64,000 nt of DNA from Halobacillus alkaliphilus (lineage in GTDB: Bacteria > Bacillota > Bacilli > Bacillales > Halobacillaceae), in contig NZ_FOOG01000009.1 in the NCBI RefSeq assembly GCF_900113125.1, positions 53,939-117,938 of the forward strand, given 5' to 3'. Shown here piece by piece: positions 7,197 to 17,183 of this stretch. The position numbers were made by a program, and so were the translations under genes. The notes beneath the pieces were generated by a model. It was not told the DNA's origin and made no database searches. It worked only from the letters and a program-made list of their open reading frames with translations. The stretch's first letter is position 1, and each line of letters begins with the position of its first letter.

Positions 7197-8744
7197 TTAT
7201 TTATGGTGATCCATAAGCTCTCGCTGAACATCTGAAATAGCACTAAATTCTTCAGGCAGCTTCCGAGCTAATCTTAAATAAATAGGCTTTAGAAGACGAT
7301 ACGTGTGAACATTCTCTTCAATTGGCGTATGTTTCACTGTCGTTTGAAGAATGTCCTGGATACTTGAGAGATCATCGATCCAGTTCAGTGACTTCATAGC
7401 AAGCCAGGCAGCCCCTAAGCATGAGCCCTGGTGGCTTTCTGGAATGATCATGTCCGTTTCAAACATGTCTGTCATAATCTGACGCCACAGCTCAGAGCGT
7501 GCGAATCCGCCGCCTGCGCGGTATTCTACCGGCTCCACACCCGCTTCTGTCAACGCAAGCGCTACCGAATACATTTGGAACATGACTCCTTCAAGAACAC
7601 TGCGAATCATATGGTCTCTTCCATGATCAAGCGTCAATCCGAAGAAGACACCTTTTGTGTCTGCGTCCCAGAATGGAGCGCGCTCTCCCGTTAAATAAGG
7701 TAAGAACAACAACCCGCCTGACCCGGCACTTACACTGGAGGCACGTCTGGTTAATTCGTCGTAAGCACTCTCACCATTGGCAGCTGCTTTCTCTTGTAAG
7801 TCCGGAAACAATTGGTCGCGCACCCAGCGGAATGAAATTCCACCATTGTTAATCGGCCCGCCAATTACCCACTGATCTTCCGTAAGCGCGTAGCAGAACG
7901 TTCTGCCTTTGGGATCAACCGCTGGCTCAGACACTACAGTTCGAATAGCTCCACTTGTTCCTACAGTACAGGCAATTGATCCTGGAGTAATCGCCCCAAC
8001 ACCTATGTTCGCAAGTACTCCATCACTTGCTCCTATTACAAAGGGTGTTTCAGAGTCAAGGCCCAGTGCTTCAGCATGTTCACTGGAGAGTCCGCGAATG
8101 ATTTCTGTCGTAGGTACAGGTTCAGACAGCTGTTCCGCTGATACTCCTGCTATTTCCAGAGCTTCTTGATCCCAGGTCAGTTCCTTTAAGTTAAAGAGAC
8201 CTGTTGCAGATGCAATGGAATGATCGACGACAAAACGGTTAAATAACTTGTAAAAAACGTATTCCTTAAGGGAAATCCATTTAGACGTCTGAGCAAAGAG
8301 TTCAGGTTCATGCCGTTTCATCCAAATCAATTTTGTAAGTGGAGACATCGGGTGCACCGGCGTTCCAGTCCGCAGGTAAATTTCATGCCCTCTGCCCGCT
8401 TTCAGCTCTTCCGCTTCTTTAACGGAACGCTGATCAGCCCATGTAAGAGCGTTGGTCAGCAAACGTCCATTTTCGTCTACAGCCAAAAGACTGTGCATAG
8501 CTGAACTGAAACTGACAGCTGCAATCTCTCTGCTTTTTTGTTTAACCGTGCGTGAAACCTCTGTCAGTGTATAAATAACAGCCTCATAGATTTCATCGGG
8601 ATCCTGTTCTTTGCGATCCGCTTCAGGAGAATAGAGCGGATACTCTTTTTCTACCTCCGCATATATACGACCTTCCTGATCGTAAGCTAATGTTTTCGTA
8701 CTGGTCGTACCAATATCGATGGCTACAATAAGTTCTCTTTTCAT
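7197..8744 (-). CDS. gntK: Gluconokinase, FGGY family
   Basis: 515 residues from the ATG at 8744, which has GGAGG 8 bases upstream; a GTG at 8759 lies inside that binding site and is rejected. N-terminal phosphate loop AIDIGTTSTK, FGGY ATPase signatures, and the segments HPMSPLTK and GASDGVLANIG typical of gluconokinases. It phosphorylates gluconate to 6-phosphogluconate for the pentose phosphate pathway. First gene of the gntK-gntP operon, with a cre-like site at 8786-8800 implying CcpA repression. Unlike the B. subtilis gnt operon there is no GntR repressor or GntZ dehydrogenase beside it. Confidence 0.9.
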   Translation of the reverse strand: MKRELIVAIDIGTTSTKTLAYDQEGRIYAEVEKEYPLYSPEADRKEQDPDEIYEAVIYTLTEVSRTVKQKSREIAAVSFSSAMHSLLAVDENGRLLTNALTWADQRSVKEAEELKAGRGHEIYLRTGTPVHPMSPLTKLIWMKRHEPELFAQTSKWISLKEYVFYKLFNRFVVDHSIASATGLFNLKELTWDQEALEIAGVSAEQLSEPVPTTEIIRGLSSEHAEALGLDSETPFVIGASDGVLANIGVGAITPGSIACTVGTSGAIRTVVSEPAVDPKGRTFCYALTEDQWVIGGPINNGGISFRWVRDQLFPDLQEKAAANGESAYDELTRRASSVSAGSGGLLFLPYLTGERAPFWDADTKGVFFGLTLDHGRDHMIRSVLEGVMFQMYSVALALTEAGVEPVEYRAGGGFARSELWRQIMTDMFETDMIIPESHQGSCLGAAWLAMKSLNWIDDLSSIQDILQTTVKHTPIEENVHTYRLLKPIYLRLARKLPEEFSAISDVQRELMDHHK

Positions 8745-8785
8745 ATCATTTTCCTCCACGACATGTGCTAGATTGATAAGTTAAA

Positions 8786-8800
8786 CGGTAAACGCTTTCA
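8786..8800. promoter_or_regulatory. cre (CcpA) site before gntK
   Basis: CGGTAAACGCTTTCA matches the cre consensus WTGNAANCGNWWNCA at all defined positions but the first two. It lies about 45 bases upstream of the gntK start, consistent with glucose repression. Confidence 0.6.
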
Positions 8801-9001
8801 ATTCGCAGAAAAAAATATCTTTAAAAGCTGGATTTGCTAACGAAATTTTTTTCTTTCACTAATGATTATACATAAAATTTTTTTCAATTCAACCCTGTTT
8901 ATGAAACTAATTTTCATGAGAATCGCGATTGTATCCCTTGCTGACTCCCACCATAAGGATTTACCATTCATTTCAAGTTGTAATAAAAAATTTTTCATTA
9001 A

Positions 9002-9036
9002 AAAAGGAAAGCCCTGTTTAACAGGGCTTTCCTTTT
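9002..9036 (-). terminator. Terminator of the dgo operon
   Basis: AAAAGGAAAGCCCTGTT and its exact complement form a 17-bp stem with a minimal loop, four bases past the dgoD stop; T-run on the minus strand. Confidence 0.95.
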
Positions 9037-9040
9037 CCCC

Positions 9041-10189
9041 TTACCATTCAGCTATACTGTTATCATCGTGACGCCATATCGGATTATGCCAGTTATGCCC
9101 TTCTTTTGCTCGTTCTCTGACGTACTCTTCGTCAATTTCAATGCCAAGCCCAGGCCCCTGCGGAATCTTCACAAAACCATTCTCATAATCAAACACACTA
9201 CGGTCTTTTATATAGTCCAGCAGATCATTGTCTTTATTATAATGAATCCCCAGGCTCTGCTCTTGAATGGTTGCGTTATGAGATGTAGCGTCCACGTGCA
9301 GGCAGGAAGCAAGAGCAATAGGTCCAAGTGGACAATGCGGAGCCAGAGCTACATCGTACGCCTCCGCCATCGAGGCGATCTTCTTGGTTTCCGTAATTCC
9401 TCCTGCGTGAGAGATGTCCGGCTGGATGACATCAACATATCCATCGGATAATAGATTCTTAAAGTCCCAGCGAGAGAACATTCGTTCACCTGTAGCAATA
9501 GGAATATGGGTATGCTGGGCAATTTCTCTCAGTCCTTCATTGTTCTCAGCAAGTACAGGTTCTTCAAGGAACATCGGGCGGTATGGTTCCAATTCTTTGG
9601 CCAGTACTTTAGCCATAGGTTTGTGAACACGCCCGTGGAAATCGATTCCTATCCCCACTCCTTTTCCAACCGCTTCACGTACAGATGCTACACGTTCTAC
9701 CGTCTGATCAATTTTTTCATACGAATCAAGATACTGTACTTCTTCCGTTCCATTCATTTTGATGGCCTGAAACCCTGTGTCTACTGCCTCCTTGGCTGCC
9801 TGCCCTACGTCAGATGGCCGGTCGCCGCCGATCCACGAATATATTTTGATAGAGTCACGGCAAGCTCCTCCTAGCAATTGATAGATGGGAGCGTTGTAAT
9901 ATTTCCCTTTAATATCCCATAACGCCTGGTCAATACCGGAAAGAGCACTCATCAGAATCGGGCCTCCCCGGTAAAAGCCAGAACGGTAAAGCATATTCCA
10001 GTGATCCTCAATGCGGAAAGGATCCTTACCGATTAAATTCTCCATTAGTTCTTCAACGGCTGCCTTTACCGTGTGAGCTCTTCCTTCAATTACGGGCTCT
10101 CCCCACCCGGCAATGCCTTCATCCGTTTCAATTTTTAAGAACAACCACCTTGGTGGTACTTGAAATAGTTCATAACTTCTAATTTTCAT
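9041..10189 (-). CDS. dgoD: D-galactonate dehydratase, enolase superfamily
   Basis: 382 residues, the usual size. Metal ligands of the mandelate-racemase group are visible (IGIDFHG, FLEEPV, IATGERM), with the acid/base histidine in APHCPLGP and [27 protein letters not shown] capping sequence. It converts D-galactonate to 2-dehydro-3-deoxygalactonate. It is last in dgoA-dgoK-dgoD and overlaps dgoK by four bases, so it is translationally coupled. Its place with the specific kinase and aldolase makes the galactonate assignment strong compared with other dehydratases of the superfamily. Confidence 0.93.
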   Translation of the reverse strand: MKIRSYELFQVPPRWLFLKIETDEGIAGWGEPVIEGRAHTVKAAVEELMENLIGKDPFRIEDHWNMLYRSGFYRGGPILMSALSGIDQALWDIKGKYYNAPIYQLLGGACRDSIKIYSWIGGDRPSDVGQAAKEAVDTGFQAIKMNGTEEVQYLDSYEKIDQTVERVASVREAVGKGVGIGIDFHGRVHKPMAKVLAKELEPYRPMFLEEPVLAENNEGLREIAQHTHIPIATGERMFSRWDFKNLLSDGYVDVIQPDISHAGGITETKKIASMAEAYDVALAPHCPLGPIALASCLHVDATSHNATIQEQSLGIHYNKDNDLLDYIKDRSVFDYENGFVKIPQGPGLGIEIDEEYVRERAKEGHNWHNPIWRHDDNSIAEW

Positions 10190-11193
10190 ATCTGTTCCTC
10201 CTCATAAGCTTTTATGACTTCCAGCGCTCCGTGAAACGCGGCCATATCACTGCTTTTTTCATCCATTTCATGAATTTCCCAATCCTCTTCATGCTTTTGC
10301 AGTAGATAAACAAACAGTTCTCTGAGCGGACTGGAACCTCCAACCATAACCCAATCAAGTCTATCCAGATTTGAGAGTGCAAGTTTAAGAGCTTTCCAAT
10401 CTTCATGAAAAAGGACCCCAGCCATATAGTTGGCTCGTTCATTAGCATTAACTTTACCTTGCAGATCCAGAAGACGAACGTGGAACAAAGCACGTGTGAC
10501 TCCGACTTTCTCACACGATGTAAACCCTTCATCAAAGTAACCAGAGATGAAAGACTCAATCAGCTCCTCCTTAAGCGAACCGGACAGAATCGTTTCCGAT
10601 TGAATCGCTTTCAAAAGTTCACCAGCGAGTGTAGTGTAACTTTTCTTCAGAGTCCCACCCTCTTCCACAAATACGAATTTCGTATGGGAGCCTGGCAGAA
10701 CCATTAGTCCTTTACCATGCGGCCGCTGCTGATTCCAGAGTCCTATTGATTCCACCTCTTCCCCGCGCATCACATCATACTCATCTATCGAACTACTTTC
10801 TGTAGTACCTTCGAGGCTGATGCTCTTCATACCAGGAATAAACAAGCAGGGAATATGAAAAAATTCTTCGAGCTTGACCAATTTTGCTTGAGCAGCTAAA
10901 TCTTTTACTCCAGCAGGTCCAGTCACATGCGGAACTTCGAAAAGACCGATATTTGATGTGATCATGCCCGAAGCGGCCATATAATCAACATCTGATAGTT
11001 CTAATCCATTACGCTCGACCAGTGACCGAATACCTTCTTGCAAATACGATTTTAGACGATCTGTATTTCCATCCATTGCCGTATTGCGGATACCAGCTTC
11101 TATTTTTAGAACATCGGTCAGCTGACCTTCTTCTCCTGCTGCCAGTCGCAGACGAGAATTGGTCGTTCCACAATCGATGATTATCTTAGCCAT
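10186..11193 (-). CDS. dgoK: 2-dehydro-3-deoxygalactonokinase
   Basis: 335 residues from the ATG at 11193, chosen for GGAGGGG with 7-base spacing over the upstream ATG at 11211. The phosphate-binding start [12 protein letters not shown] and a later [11 protein letters not shown] segment are typical of DgoK, an actin-fold sugar kinase. It phosphorylates 2-dehydro-3-deoxygalactonate. It lies between aldolase (gap 14 bases) and dehydratase (4-base overlap) in one operon. Confidence 0.92.
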   Translation of the reverse strand: MAKIIIDCGTTNSRLRLAAGEEGQLTDVLKIEAGIRNTAMDGNTDRLKSYLQEGIRSLVERNGLELSDVDYMAASGMITSNIGLFEVPHVTGPAGVKDLAAQAKLVKLEEFFHIPCLFIPGMKSISLEGTTESSSIDEYDVMRGEEVESIGLWNQQRPHGKGLMVLPGSHTKFVFVEEGGTLKKSYTTLAGELLKAIQSETILSGSLKEELIESFISGYFDEGFTSCEKVGVTRALFHVRLLDLQGKVNANERANYMAGVLFHEDWKALKLALSNLDRLDWVMVGGSSPLRELFVYLLQKHEEDWEIHEMDEKSSDMAAFHGALEVIKAYEEEQI

Positions 11194-11207
11194 AAAGTAT
11201 CCCCTCC

Positions 11208-11843
11208 TCAATCTTTAAAGACTTGATCTCGAATGGCGACCAGCTCTCCCGCCGCTTCTTCGATTTTATGAAATTCCTTTTGCTCCACCCATTTGGGATG
11301 AACCAACGAACTTCCAAGACCTACGGAGTGCCAGCCGCTTTTAAGGTACTCTTCCAAATTCGATGCTGAAATCCCTCCGACTGCCATTCCATTAATAAAC
11401 GGCATAGGGCCTTTAAGATCCTTTATATAACCGGCATTCACCTGAGTTGCCGGGAAAACCTTTACCAGTGATGCTCCGTACTCGTAAGCGGTTAACACCT
11501 CAGTTGGAGTGAAAACTCCTGGAATAACTGGTACGCCGTAACGGTTTCCAGTTTGAATTGTTTCTTCCTTTAAAGTAGGGGCCAGCATGAAGTCAGCACC
11601 TGAATGAATAGCATCGCGGGCCGAACTTCCATCAAGCACAGTCCCTGCTCCAACAGTCATATCAGGATACTGCTCCTTCACTTGTTGAATGGTTTCGAGT
11701 GCACGTGGTGTATTCATCGTTATTTCAAGAATACGAATCCCACCGTCATATAAGCTTTTCACTATAGACTCAAGAAATTGCGTATCCTGAAGTCGCAGAA
11801 TGGCTACCAGTTTTTCCTTTTCGACCATTTCTAGTACTGTCAT
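11208..11843 (-). CDS. dgoA: 2-dehydro-3-deoxy-6-phosphogalactonate aldolase
   Basis: 211 residues from the ATG at 11843 (GAGAGGAG upstream). KDPG/KDPGal aldolase class with catalytic Glu40 (ILEITMN) and Schiff-base Lys128 (LVKVFPA). It splits the phosphorylated sugar acid into pyruvate and glyceraldehyde 3-phosphate. Sequence alone does not separate the KDPG and KDPGal enzymes, but the operon with dgoK and dgoD decides for galactonate. First gene of the operon; IclR-type half-sites lie at 11864-11888. Confidence 0.9.
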   Translation of the reverse strand: MTVLEMVEKEKLVAILRLQDTQFLESIVKSLYDGGIRILEITMNTPRALETIQQVKEQYPDMTVGAGTVLDGSSARDAIHSGADFMLAPTLKEETIQTGNRYGVPVIPGVFTPTEVLTAYEYGASLVKVFPATQVNAGYIKDLKGPMPFINGMAVGGISASNLEEYLKSGWHSVGLGSSLVHPKWVEQKEFHKIEEAAGELVAIRDQVFKD

Positions 11844-11863
11844 CAAAATCTCCTCTCTGCATT

Positions 11864-11888
11864 GTTCCTTATTACGGAACATCGTTCC
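11864..11888. promoter_or_regulatory. Three GTTCC/GGAAC half-sites before dgoA, likely IclR operator
   Basis: GTTCC at 11864, GGAAC at 11876 and GTTCC at 11884 form two overlapping dyads (spacers 7 and 3) with a TATAA box just beyond. IclR regulators commonly bind GTTCC-type dyads, and an iclR-family gene lies about 80 bases upstream. Confidence 0.55.
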
Positions 11889-11965
11889 ACTTTATAATTA
11901 AAAAAAGTTCAACTACTAATAACCTAAAGTATTCCAGATGTTTTTGTCAACTGGCTTCTTCTCCT

Positions 11966-12733
11966 TCAATACCCAAGCATACGTGAAATCTCAAGGGATG
12001 TACGCAAGAGACTGTCCGTACAAGATTCAACTTTTTCTTCTGTCATCCTTGAAATGGAACCTGCCACGCTAATGGCCGCTATCGCTTCGCCGCGATGATT
12101 CCAAATTGGTGCAGCTGTACAACGAATCCCCTCTTCATGCTCTTCATTATCTATCGAGTAACCCTGTTCACGTATATGGCCCAGGTGCTTCTTCAACTCA
12201 TTCTTATCCGTAATTGTATGGGGCGTGAATTTCTTTAGTGTGAGAGTACTCATTAGACTATCTTCTGCTTCACTAGACATAAAGGCAAGCAAGGCTTTTC
12301 CAATCCCCGTGCAATATAGCGGGGCGCGCTTGCCAATGGAAGAGTACATACGAATCGGCGCATATCGTTCTACTTTATCCACGTAGATGACTTCGGCCTC
12401 TTCTCTTATTCCTAAATGAATGGTCTCGCCTGTCTCCTGGGCGAGCTTCACCAAATAAGGATTCGCAGTTGTTCGAATATCCAAGTTTTCCGAGACGGTC
12501 TCTCCAAGTTCAAGCAATTTTAATCCTAGTCGGTACTTCTCAAGCATGTCATCTTGTCTTACATAACCTTTTTGCTTTAATGAAGCCAGCAGTCTATGAA
12601 CCGTGCTTTTCGCCACATCTAGACGATGAGCAATTTCTGTAACTCCCAGCCCATCAGAATTCTCCTGTAAAAGCTGAAGAATAGATAAAGCCCGGTCTAC
12701 AGATTGTACGGTTGCAGCTGTTCGTTCACTCAT
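11966..12733 (-). CDS. IclR-family regulator, probable galactonate regulator
   Basis: 255 residues. Winged helix in residues 10-70 (TEIAHRLDVAKSTVHRLLASL) and an IclR effector domain (about 80-250) with the conserved GKALLAF and GIRCTAAPI segments. RBS GAGGAGGGG. It lies upstream of and in the same direction as dgoA-K-D with an own-promoter-sized gap, and GTTCC dyads stand in that gap, so it probably controls the dgo operon in response to galactonate or 2-dehydro-3-deoxygalactonate. Activator or repressor cannot be told. Confidence 0.9.
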   Translation of the reverse strand: MSERTAATVQSVDRALSILQLLQENSDGLGVTEIAHRLDVAKSTVHRLLASLKQKGYVRQDDMLEKYRLGLKLLELGETVSENLDIRTTANPYLVKLAQETGETIHLGIREEAEVIYVDKVERYAPIRMYSSIGKRAPLYCTGIGKALLAFMSSEAEDSLMSTLTLKKFTPHTITDKNELKKHLGHIREQGYSIDNEEHEEGIRCTAAPIWNHRGEAIAAISVAGSISRMTEEKVESCTDSLLRTSLEISRMLGY

Positions 12734-12824
12734 TCTTATTCCCCTCCTCTATTATTTATAAGCTTATCATATTCAACTTTGCCTCAGGGAAATTATCATT
12801 TATTCAATCCGTTCACGCAAATAC

Positions 12825-12870
12825 AAAAGCATCGGTCTATTCCTGGAAAACTGGAATGACCAATGCTTTT
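12825..12870 (-). terminator. Terminator after the FAD oxidoreductase gene
   Basis: AAAAGCATCGGTCTATTCC pairs with GGAATGACCAATGCTTTT with few mismatches; T-run on the minus strand. Confidence 0.75.
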
Positions 12871-12905
12871 AGTTAATAAGACGAGAAGTATGATTAAGAA
12901 GTGTC

Positions 12906-13994
12906 CTATGCTTTTCGACTAAACGGATGAATGATGCGGCTCAAGATCTTCATTAAATTTAAATCTTTATTCGTAATCATACTCTCAATTAACTGAATGT
13001 TAATTGACTTTGTAATTAAATCCAGTTGATTATTATTTAATTTCTCCATGGTTCTACGTAAGGTAAGAGAATCATGATAACTCTGAGAAAGTGGCTTAAC
13101 GAGCTTCGTGTAATCGCCAACGCCCGCGATGTCATGGGCGGCATAGATCCCTGTTAGGATTGATTCAAATTGCCCAAAGCCAAATACAGGCGTGATAGAT
13201 CCCCAGCAATTCCCGACGAAAAATGTATTTCCAATTCGATCTGTTTCCGACTTTCCAATGCGATAATCTTTAACGGAATACTCATTTACAATCGTAAATT
13301 CCTGATCCAATTGCTTACATGCATCTTCCAGACACATCTTCCACAGCTCGTCTTTATCTAAATGCTCATTCTCTGGATATTGTGGATAAACCAGTACAAG
13401 CGAAGCTTCACAATCAGAATGAGGCAGTAAATAAGCCATTCCTTTAGGAGCATAATCGTGATTAAAAAACACATGCGCCTCTGTCTTGTTAAAATCTCCC
13501 CTTATAACTGCCCCTTTAAAACTTGCTTTAAAAGCCACGTCATAGGGCTGAATTTTTTTAGTATCCAGAGGATCACCTGTAGCTAAAACTATATGCGTGT
13601 ATTCCTTTGAGAGTTCCTCATAAGTAACGTTCTGGTTGTATTTAATTTTTCCTTTCATCTGACTTTCCATTTGCTTCTCAAAAGAATCAGGGTGCTTCCC
13701 TCTCATGTTGGTGAACCCCAGATGTCCATCAATAAAGGAAGACTCATTCTTTGAATAAAAATAGACTTTTTGCAGGTTGCTGGAGGGCTTTAAGTGTATA
13801 TCGTGTGTCTCCGATAGAAACTTAATCGCGTCATCATAAGGAGTGTGAAACATGGAAAACATGGCTTCCGCTATGACAAATCGATCCCCTACCTCTTCCC
13901 GTCTTTCAAAAACATCCGCTTGATACCCATATTTTTCAAGGGTTAATGCACACGAGAGTCCTGCTAAACCGGATCCCATAATTGCTATGTTCAT
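12906..13994 (-). CDS. FAD-dependent oxidoreductase of unknown substrate
   Basis: 362 residues. The N-terminus is a Rossmann FAD-binding motif (GSGLAGLSCALTLEKYG then an acidic VFERRE), and a second conserved segment GNTFFVGNCWGS near residue 270 is the usual FAD-ribityl contact. The layout resembles geranylgeranyl-reductase-like flavoproteins but I do not recognise a specific family. The last 60 residues are helical. It is a single-gene transcript between terminators. A membrane-lipid or quinone-type substrate is possible; unproved. Confidence 0.7.
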   Translation of the reverse strand: MNIAIMGSGLAGLSCALTLEKYGYQADVFERREEVGDRFVIAEAMFSMFHTPYDDAIKFLSETHDIHLKPSSNLQKVYFYSKNESSFIDGHLGFTNMRGKHPDSFEKQMESQMKGKIKYNQNVTYEELSKEYTHIVLATGDPLDTKKIQPYDVAFKASFKGAVIRGDFNKTEAHVFFNHDYAPKGMAYLLPHSDCEASLVLVYPQYPENEHLDKDELWKMCLEDACKQLDQEFTIVNEYSVKDYRIGKSETDRIGNTFFVGNCWGSITPVFGFGQFESILTGIYAAHDIAGVGDYTKLVKPLSQSYHDSLTLRRTMEKLNNNQLDLITKSINIQLIESMITNKDLNLMKILSRIIHPFSRKA

Positions 13995-14105
13995 ATGCTG
14001 ACTCCTCCAAAGAATTCTTGATTCCCTTAGTATGCATAAAAAGATTCACCTTATGCCAAAGAAGCCAAGAATGCCCTAAAGAAAGCTGGGTTAAACAGAC
14101 AAAAA

Positions 14106-14128
14106 GAAGCGACCTTATAAGATCGCTC
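14106..14128 (-). terminator. Terminator after the CNNM-type transporter gene
   Basis: GAAGCGACCTTAT pairs with ATAAGATCGCTCC (minor mismatch); T-rich run on the minus strand about 80 bases past the gene. Confidence 0.65.
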
Positions 14129-14208
14129 CTCTAAATCTTAGGGAATATCATTTTAAGCGGGCAAGGTTATCATTGATCAGTTTCTTCTGAACTCCCTGGT
14201 TCACAAAG

Positions 14209-15429
14209 TTATTTGACTACCTGGACTTTTTTAATCTTCCTGCCTTGAATCTCAAGTATTTTAAATGAAATGCCGTTTCTCTCCAATACATCTCCTTCTT
14301 CTGGAAACAAGTTAAACTCCTCTAATAAGTATCCTGCTAGTACATCTTCTTCCTCAGGTATCTCAGTATCGAAGATCGAATTCAATCGGCGTAGAGTTAT
14401 TTTTCCATCACAGATAACCTCATTTTCTGAAACTTTCTCAATAATCGTATCCGTTTGAGTGTCCATTTCATCTTCAATTTCCAGCCCAATCATAGCTTCA
14501 ATAACATCTTCGTGTGATAAAATCCCTTCGGTGCCGCCATATTCATCGAGGACAATAGCCATGTGCTTTTGTTCTCTCGTCATCTTTTTAAATACCCACT
14601 CAATTTTCTGGAACTCGTAAATGATTAATGGTTCCTTGTAAGTAAAATTTTCCAATGGTTTTTCAGGATCCATGGACCAGGAGGTCAAATACTTCGAGTG
14701 GAAAACAGCTATGATGTCATCCACGTCTTTTCTATACACAGGATATCGTGTGTAAGGGTTCTGAATTACGATATCTCTCACTTCTTCAAAAGAAGCATCT
14801 GCGGGAAGAGCAATCATGTCTACCCTCGGGGTCTTCAGGACGTCTTTTACATTCAGATTGTAGAAATCCAATACACCTTTGATACGAAGAGATTCTTCTT
14901 CGTTAAAGGTTCCTTCAGAGTCTGCAATATCAACCATAGTCCTCAACTCTTCCTTAGAGATGGAAACTTCATTAGATTGACCTTTATCAAGTGCCTTAGT
15001 GATCACACCTGTCAGTTTATTAAGTACAATGGTAATTGGTTTAAATACAAATACAAAAAAACGAATGACAGGTGAAACCAATAGAGAAATACGATCAGGA
15101 AATGTAGCTGCTATTGATTTCGGAATGACTTCGGAGAAGATGATAATCGTCACCGTCAAAATAGCTGATGCTAACCCTACACTGAACCCATATTGAATCG
15201 CAAGAGTGGTAACAAGTGTGGGCAATAAAATGTTCGCAATGTTATTTCCGATTAAAATAGTGGTAATGAACTCACTCGGTTTTGAGATTAACTGGAGCAG
15301 ATTTTCTGCTTTTTTGTCATTATTATTTGCTCTTGATTGTAATTTCATTTTATTCGCAGCTGTTAAAGCTGTTTCGCTCCCCGAAAAGAAGAGTGAGACA
15401 AATAACAAAAAGATAATAGCAATAATCAA
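14209..15429 (-). CDS. CNNM/CorC (HlyC) family transporter
   Basis: 406 residues in the standard three-part layout: a DUF21 membrane domain with about four helices (1-170, FFSGSETALTAANK and the SEVIPKS motif), a CBS pair (about 190-310, with the DEYGGTEGILSHEDV segment) and a C-terminal CorC_HlyC domain (about 320-400). Homologues such as B. subtilis MpfA (YhdP) and YugS export Mg2+ or otherwise affect divalent cation balance. It stands alone. Product function beyond cation efflux is inference. Confidence 0.9.
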   Translation of the reverse strand: MIIAIIFLLFVSLFFSGSETALTAANKMKLQSRANNNDKKAENLLQLISKPSEFITTILIGNNIANILLPTLVTTLAIQYGFSVGLASAILTVTIIIFSEVIPKSIAATFPDRISLLVSPVIRFFVFVFKPITIVLNKLTGVITKALDKGQSNEVSISKEELRTMVDIADSEGTFNEEESLRIKGVLDFYNLNVKDVLKTPRVDMIALPADASFEEVRDIVIQNPYTRYPVYRKDVDDIIAVFHSKYLTSWSMDPEKPLENFTYKEPLIIYEFQKIEWVFKKMTREQKHMAIVLDEYGGTEGILSHEDVIEAMIGLEIEDEMDTQTDTIIEKVSENEVICDGKITLRRLNSIFDTEIPEEEDVLAGYLLEEFNLFPEEGDVLERNGISFKILEIQGRKIKKVQVVK

Positions 15430-15683
15430 GTACAGTTTCCTCCTAGAATGGACATATTAAAATATTAAAATGTGATTAAATGTTACTTCTTCAAACAGTT
15501 TTGCAAGCTAAGATCATTTTGCTCCAAAGATTCATTAAAGAAACAAAGTGCATAACCCTTGATGAAACTTGCGATAAAAATACCATTTATAAGTTTAACA
15601 ATTTTTCTGTTTTCGAGCGAGCTTGAGCCTTACATATAGAGAGAAGTAAATATTAACCCTTTCAACCATATATTTAAATAAAA
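15430..15683. other. Intergenic, no gene seen
   Basis: AT-rich stretch between the CNNM gene and the yvbH terminator; no supported coding region or structure. Confidence 0.5.
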
Positions 15684-15713
15684 AAAGGAGAGCATCTAGA
15701 AAGGCTCTCCTTT
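15684..15713 (-). terminator. Terminator after the YvbH-like gene
   Basis: AAAGGAGAGC and its exact complement GCTCTCCTTT flank a 10-base loop; T-run on the minus strand, 4 bases past the stop. Confidence 0.9.
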
Positions 15714-15717
15714 ACGT

Positions 15718-16332
15718 TTAATTATGAATATATTTTTCAAATACCTCTTTAAAATCCTTCTGTGTATTTTCGCGATGCTTTTGTTCATACCAGCCATATG
15801 CAAAGTTAGCTGCCTGCTCGAATTCCTTTGAGATATCATTATCATGGAAGCGGTTATCTTTAATCAGCGAGCTTGCTGTGCCAAGGCTATCTCTGGCAAA
15901 ATCCGAATACAGGCGATTTTCCTCCTGGATATGAGAAATCGCTACCAGTGACTTATACAAATCAGCGATCGCTTCACCCTCATCCTTAGCAATATCAATA
16001 CTGAATACTTTATTTCCCATTGTGAATTTAATTTCTAAATCCAAATCGATCGTCCCTGCCGTTTCGATCGAGGGGTTACTGATATGATGCTGGTAATAAT
16101 CATATCGGAAAATATTTCGTTTACTGCTGGATGCCTTCTCTCCATCCAAATGGATCAGCGCTCTGTTTGTAAAGCAATATTCGTCAGATTTTGATTTAAT
16201 GAGGAAGAAAATTTTCTCCCCATCCTCAGTCAGTACAAAGTCATCCGACTGTGTTTTATCAAAGTCTTCTTTTTTAATAATTTTACCTATATCACTTAAT
16301 CCTAAAGCATCACTGGCCAGCTTCTTAAACAA
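15718..16332 (-). CDS. YvbH-like bacterial PH-domain protein
   Basis: 204 residues from a TTG at 16332 with AGGGGAG 6 bases upstream; the ATG at 16350 lies on the far side of that site and is rejected. From the TTG the protein starts MFKKLASDALGLSD, the usual YvbH beginning. A pleckstrin-homology-like beta fold covers about residues 20-120 and a helical YvbH extension (about 130-200) follows. Cytoplasmic; function unknown. It stands alone with its own terminator. Confidence 0.8.
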   Translation of the reverse strand: MFKKLASDALGLSDIGKIIKKEDFDKTQSDDFVLTEDGEKIFFLIKSKSDEYCFTNRALIHLDGEKASSSKRNIFRYDYYQHHISNPSIETAGTIDLDLEIKFTMGNKVFSIDIAKDEGEAIADLYKSLVAISHIQEENRLYSDFARDSLGTASSLIKDNRFHDNDISKEFEQAANFAYGWYEQKHRENTQKDFKEVFEKYIHN

Positions 16333-16451
16333 AACAATCTCCCCTTTCATTAATCAAAATTGAAACTCTTCATCATTTATTTCGACAAAAAAGGCGACTA
16401 TCCTTCTCTATCGAAAAGACTTATTACTTTTTCAGTCTCCGAATCCTCTCC

Positions 16452-17183
16452 CTATCTGAACCACTCAACTAATCCAATCATACTGAGTAAACCAAGAAGG
16501 AAAGAAAATGTTGCCAGTCGCTCATATCCATGGCCATGACTTTCAGGAATAAGTTCCTTATAAACAATGAACAACATCGCTCCTGCCGCAAATGCCAGGC
16601 CATAAGGGACAAGAAACATTGCGAATTGAACCAAATACAGCCCCGCAAACCCCGCAAGACACTCAGTAACCCCTGTGGCCATCGCAAACGTGATGGCTAT
16701 AAGTTTTGAAACTCGTTGATTCACTAAAAATATGGCCACCAGGAACCCTTCCGGTGCGTTTTGAAGAGCCATGGACAGCGCTACTACCAGACCCAAGTTC
16801 TCTATTTCGCTGGCTAGACTAGCCCCAACCGATAGCCCTTCCGGAATATTATGTAAGGTCATCGCCACAACCAGCATCCAGGATTGAGAAGAAAGAATAA
16901 TGTCATCCCTCTCATGATCCATGTCTGTATGGGGAATAAAATATTCAAGCATATTTAATAGCAGAGCTCCAGCAAGTACACCAAAACCAAGAATATATAA
17001 GTTCGTTAGTTTTAAGGAAGCAGGGATTAAACCATACGTTGAAGCCGCCATCATCACCCCTGCCGTATAAGCTAATATAGCATCCATTCTTCTGTGGGAA
17101 ATGTTGCGAATAAATAACACAGGGATAGCTCCCAGTCCTGTAACCAAAGCCGAAGCAGTCATTACCATAACATTTGAATCCAT
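16452..17183 (-). CDS. ZIP-family divalent metal transporter
   Basis: 243 residues, eight predicted membrane segments. The two metal-site helices are clear: HNIPEG near residue 114 and QNAPEG near residue 142, plus a short His/Asp-rich loop (PHTDMDHERDD) before the first. ZIP proteins bring zinc or similar ions into the cytoplasm. No Zur-type box is evident upstream. Bacterial GufA-like members are the nearest group by layout. Confidence 0.88.
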   Translation of the reverse strand: MDSNVMVMTASALVTGLGAIPVLFIRNISHRRMDAILAYTAGVMMAASTYGLIPASLKLTNLYILGFGVLAGALLLNMLEYFIPHTDMDHERDDIILSSQSWMLVVAMTLHNIPEGLSVGASLASEIENLGLVVALSMALQNAPEGFLVAIFLVNQRVSKLIAITFAMATGVTECLAGFAGLYLVQFAMFLVPYGLAFAAGAMLFIVYKELIPESHGHGYERLATFSFLLGLLSMIGLVEWFR

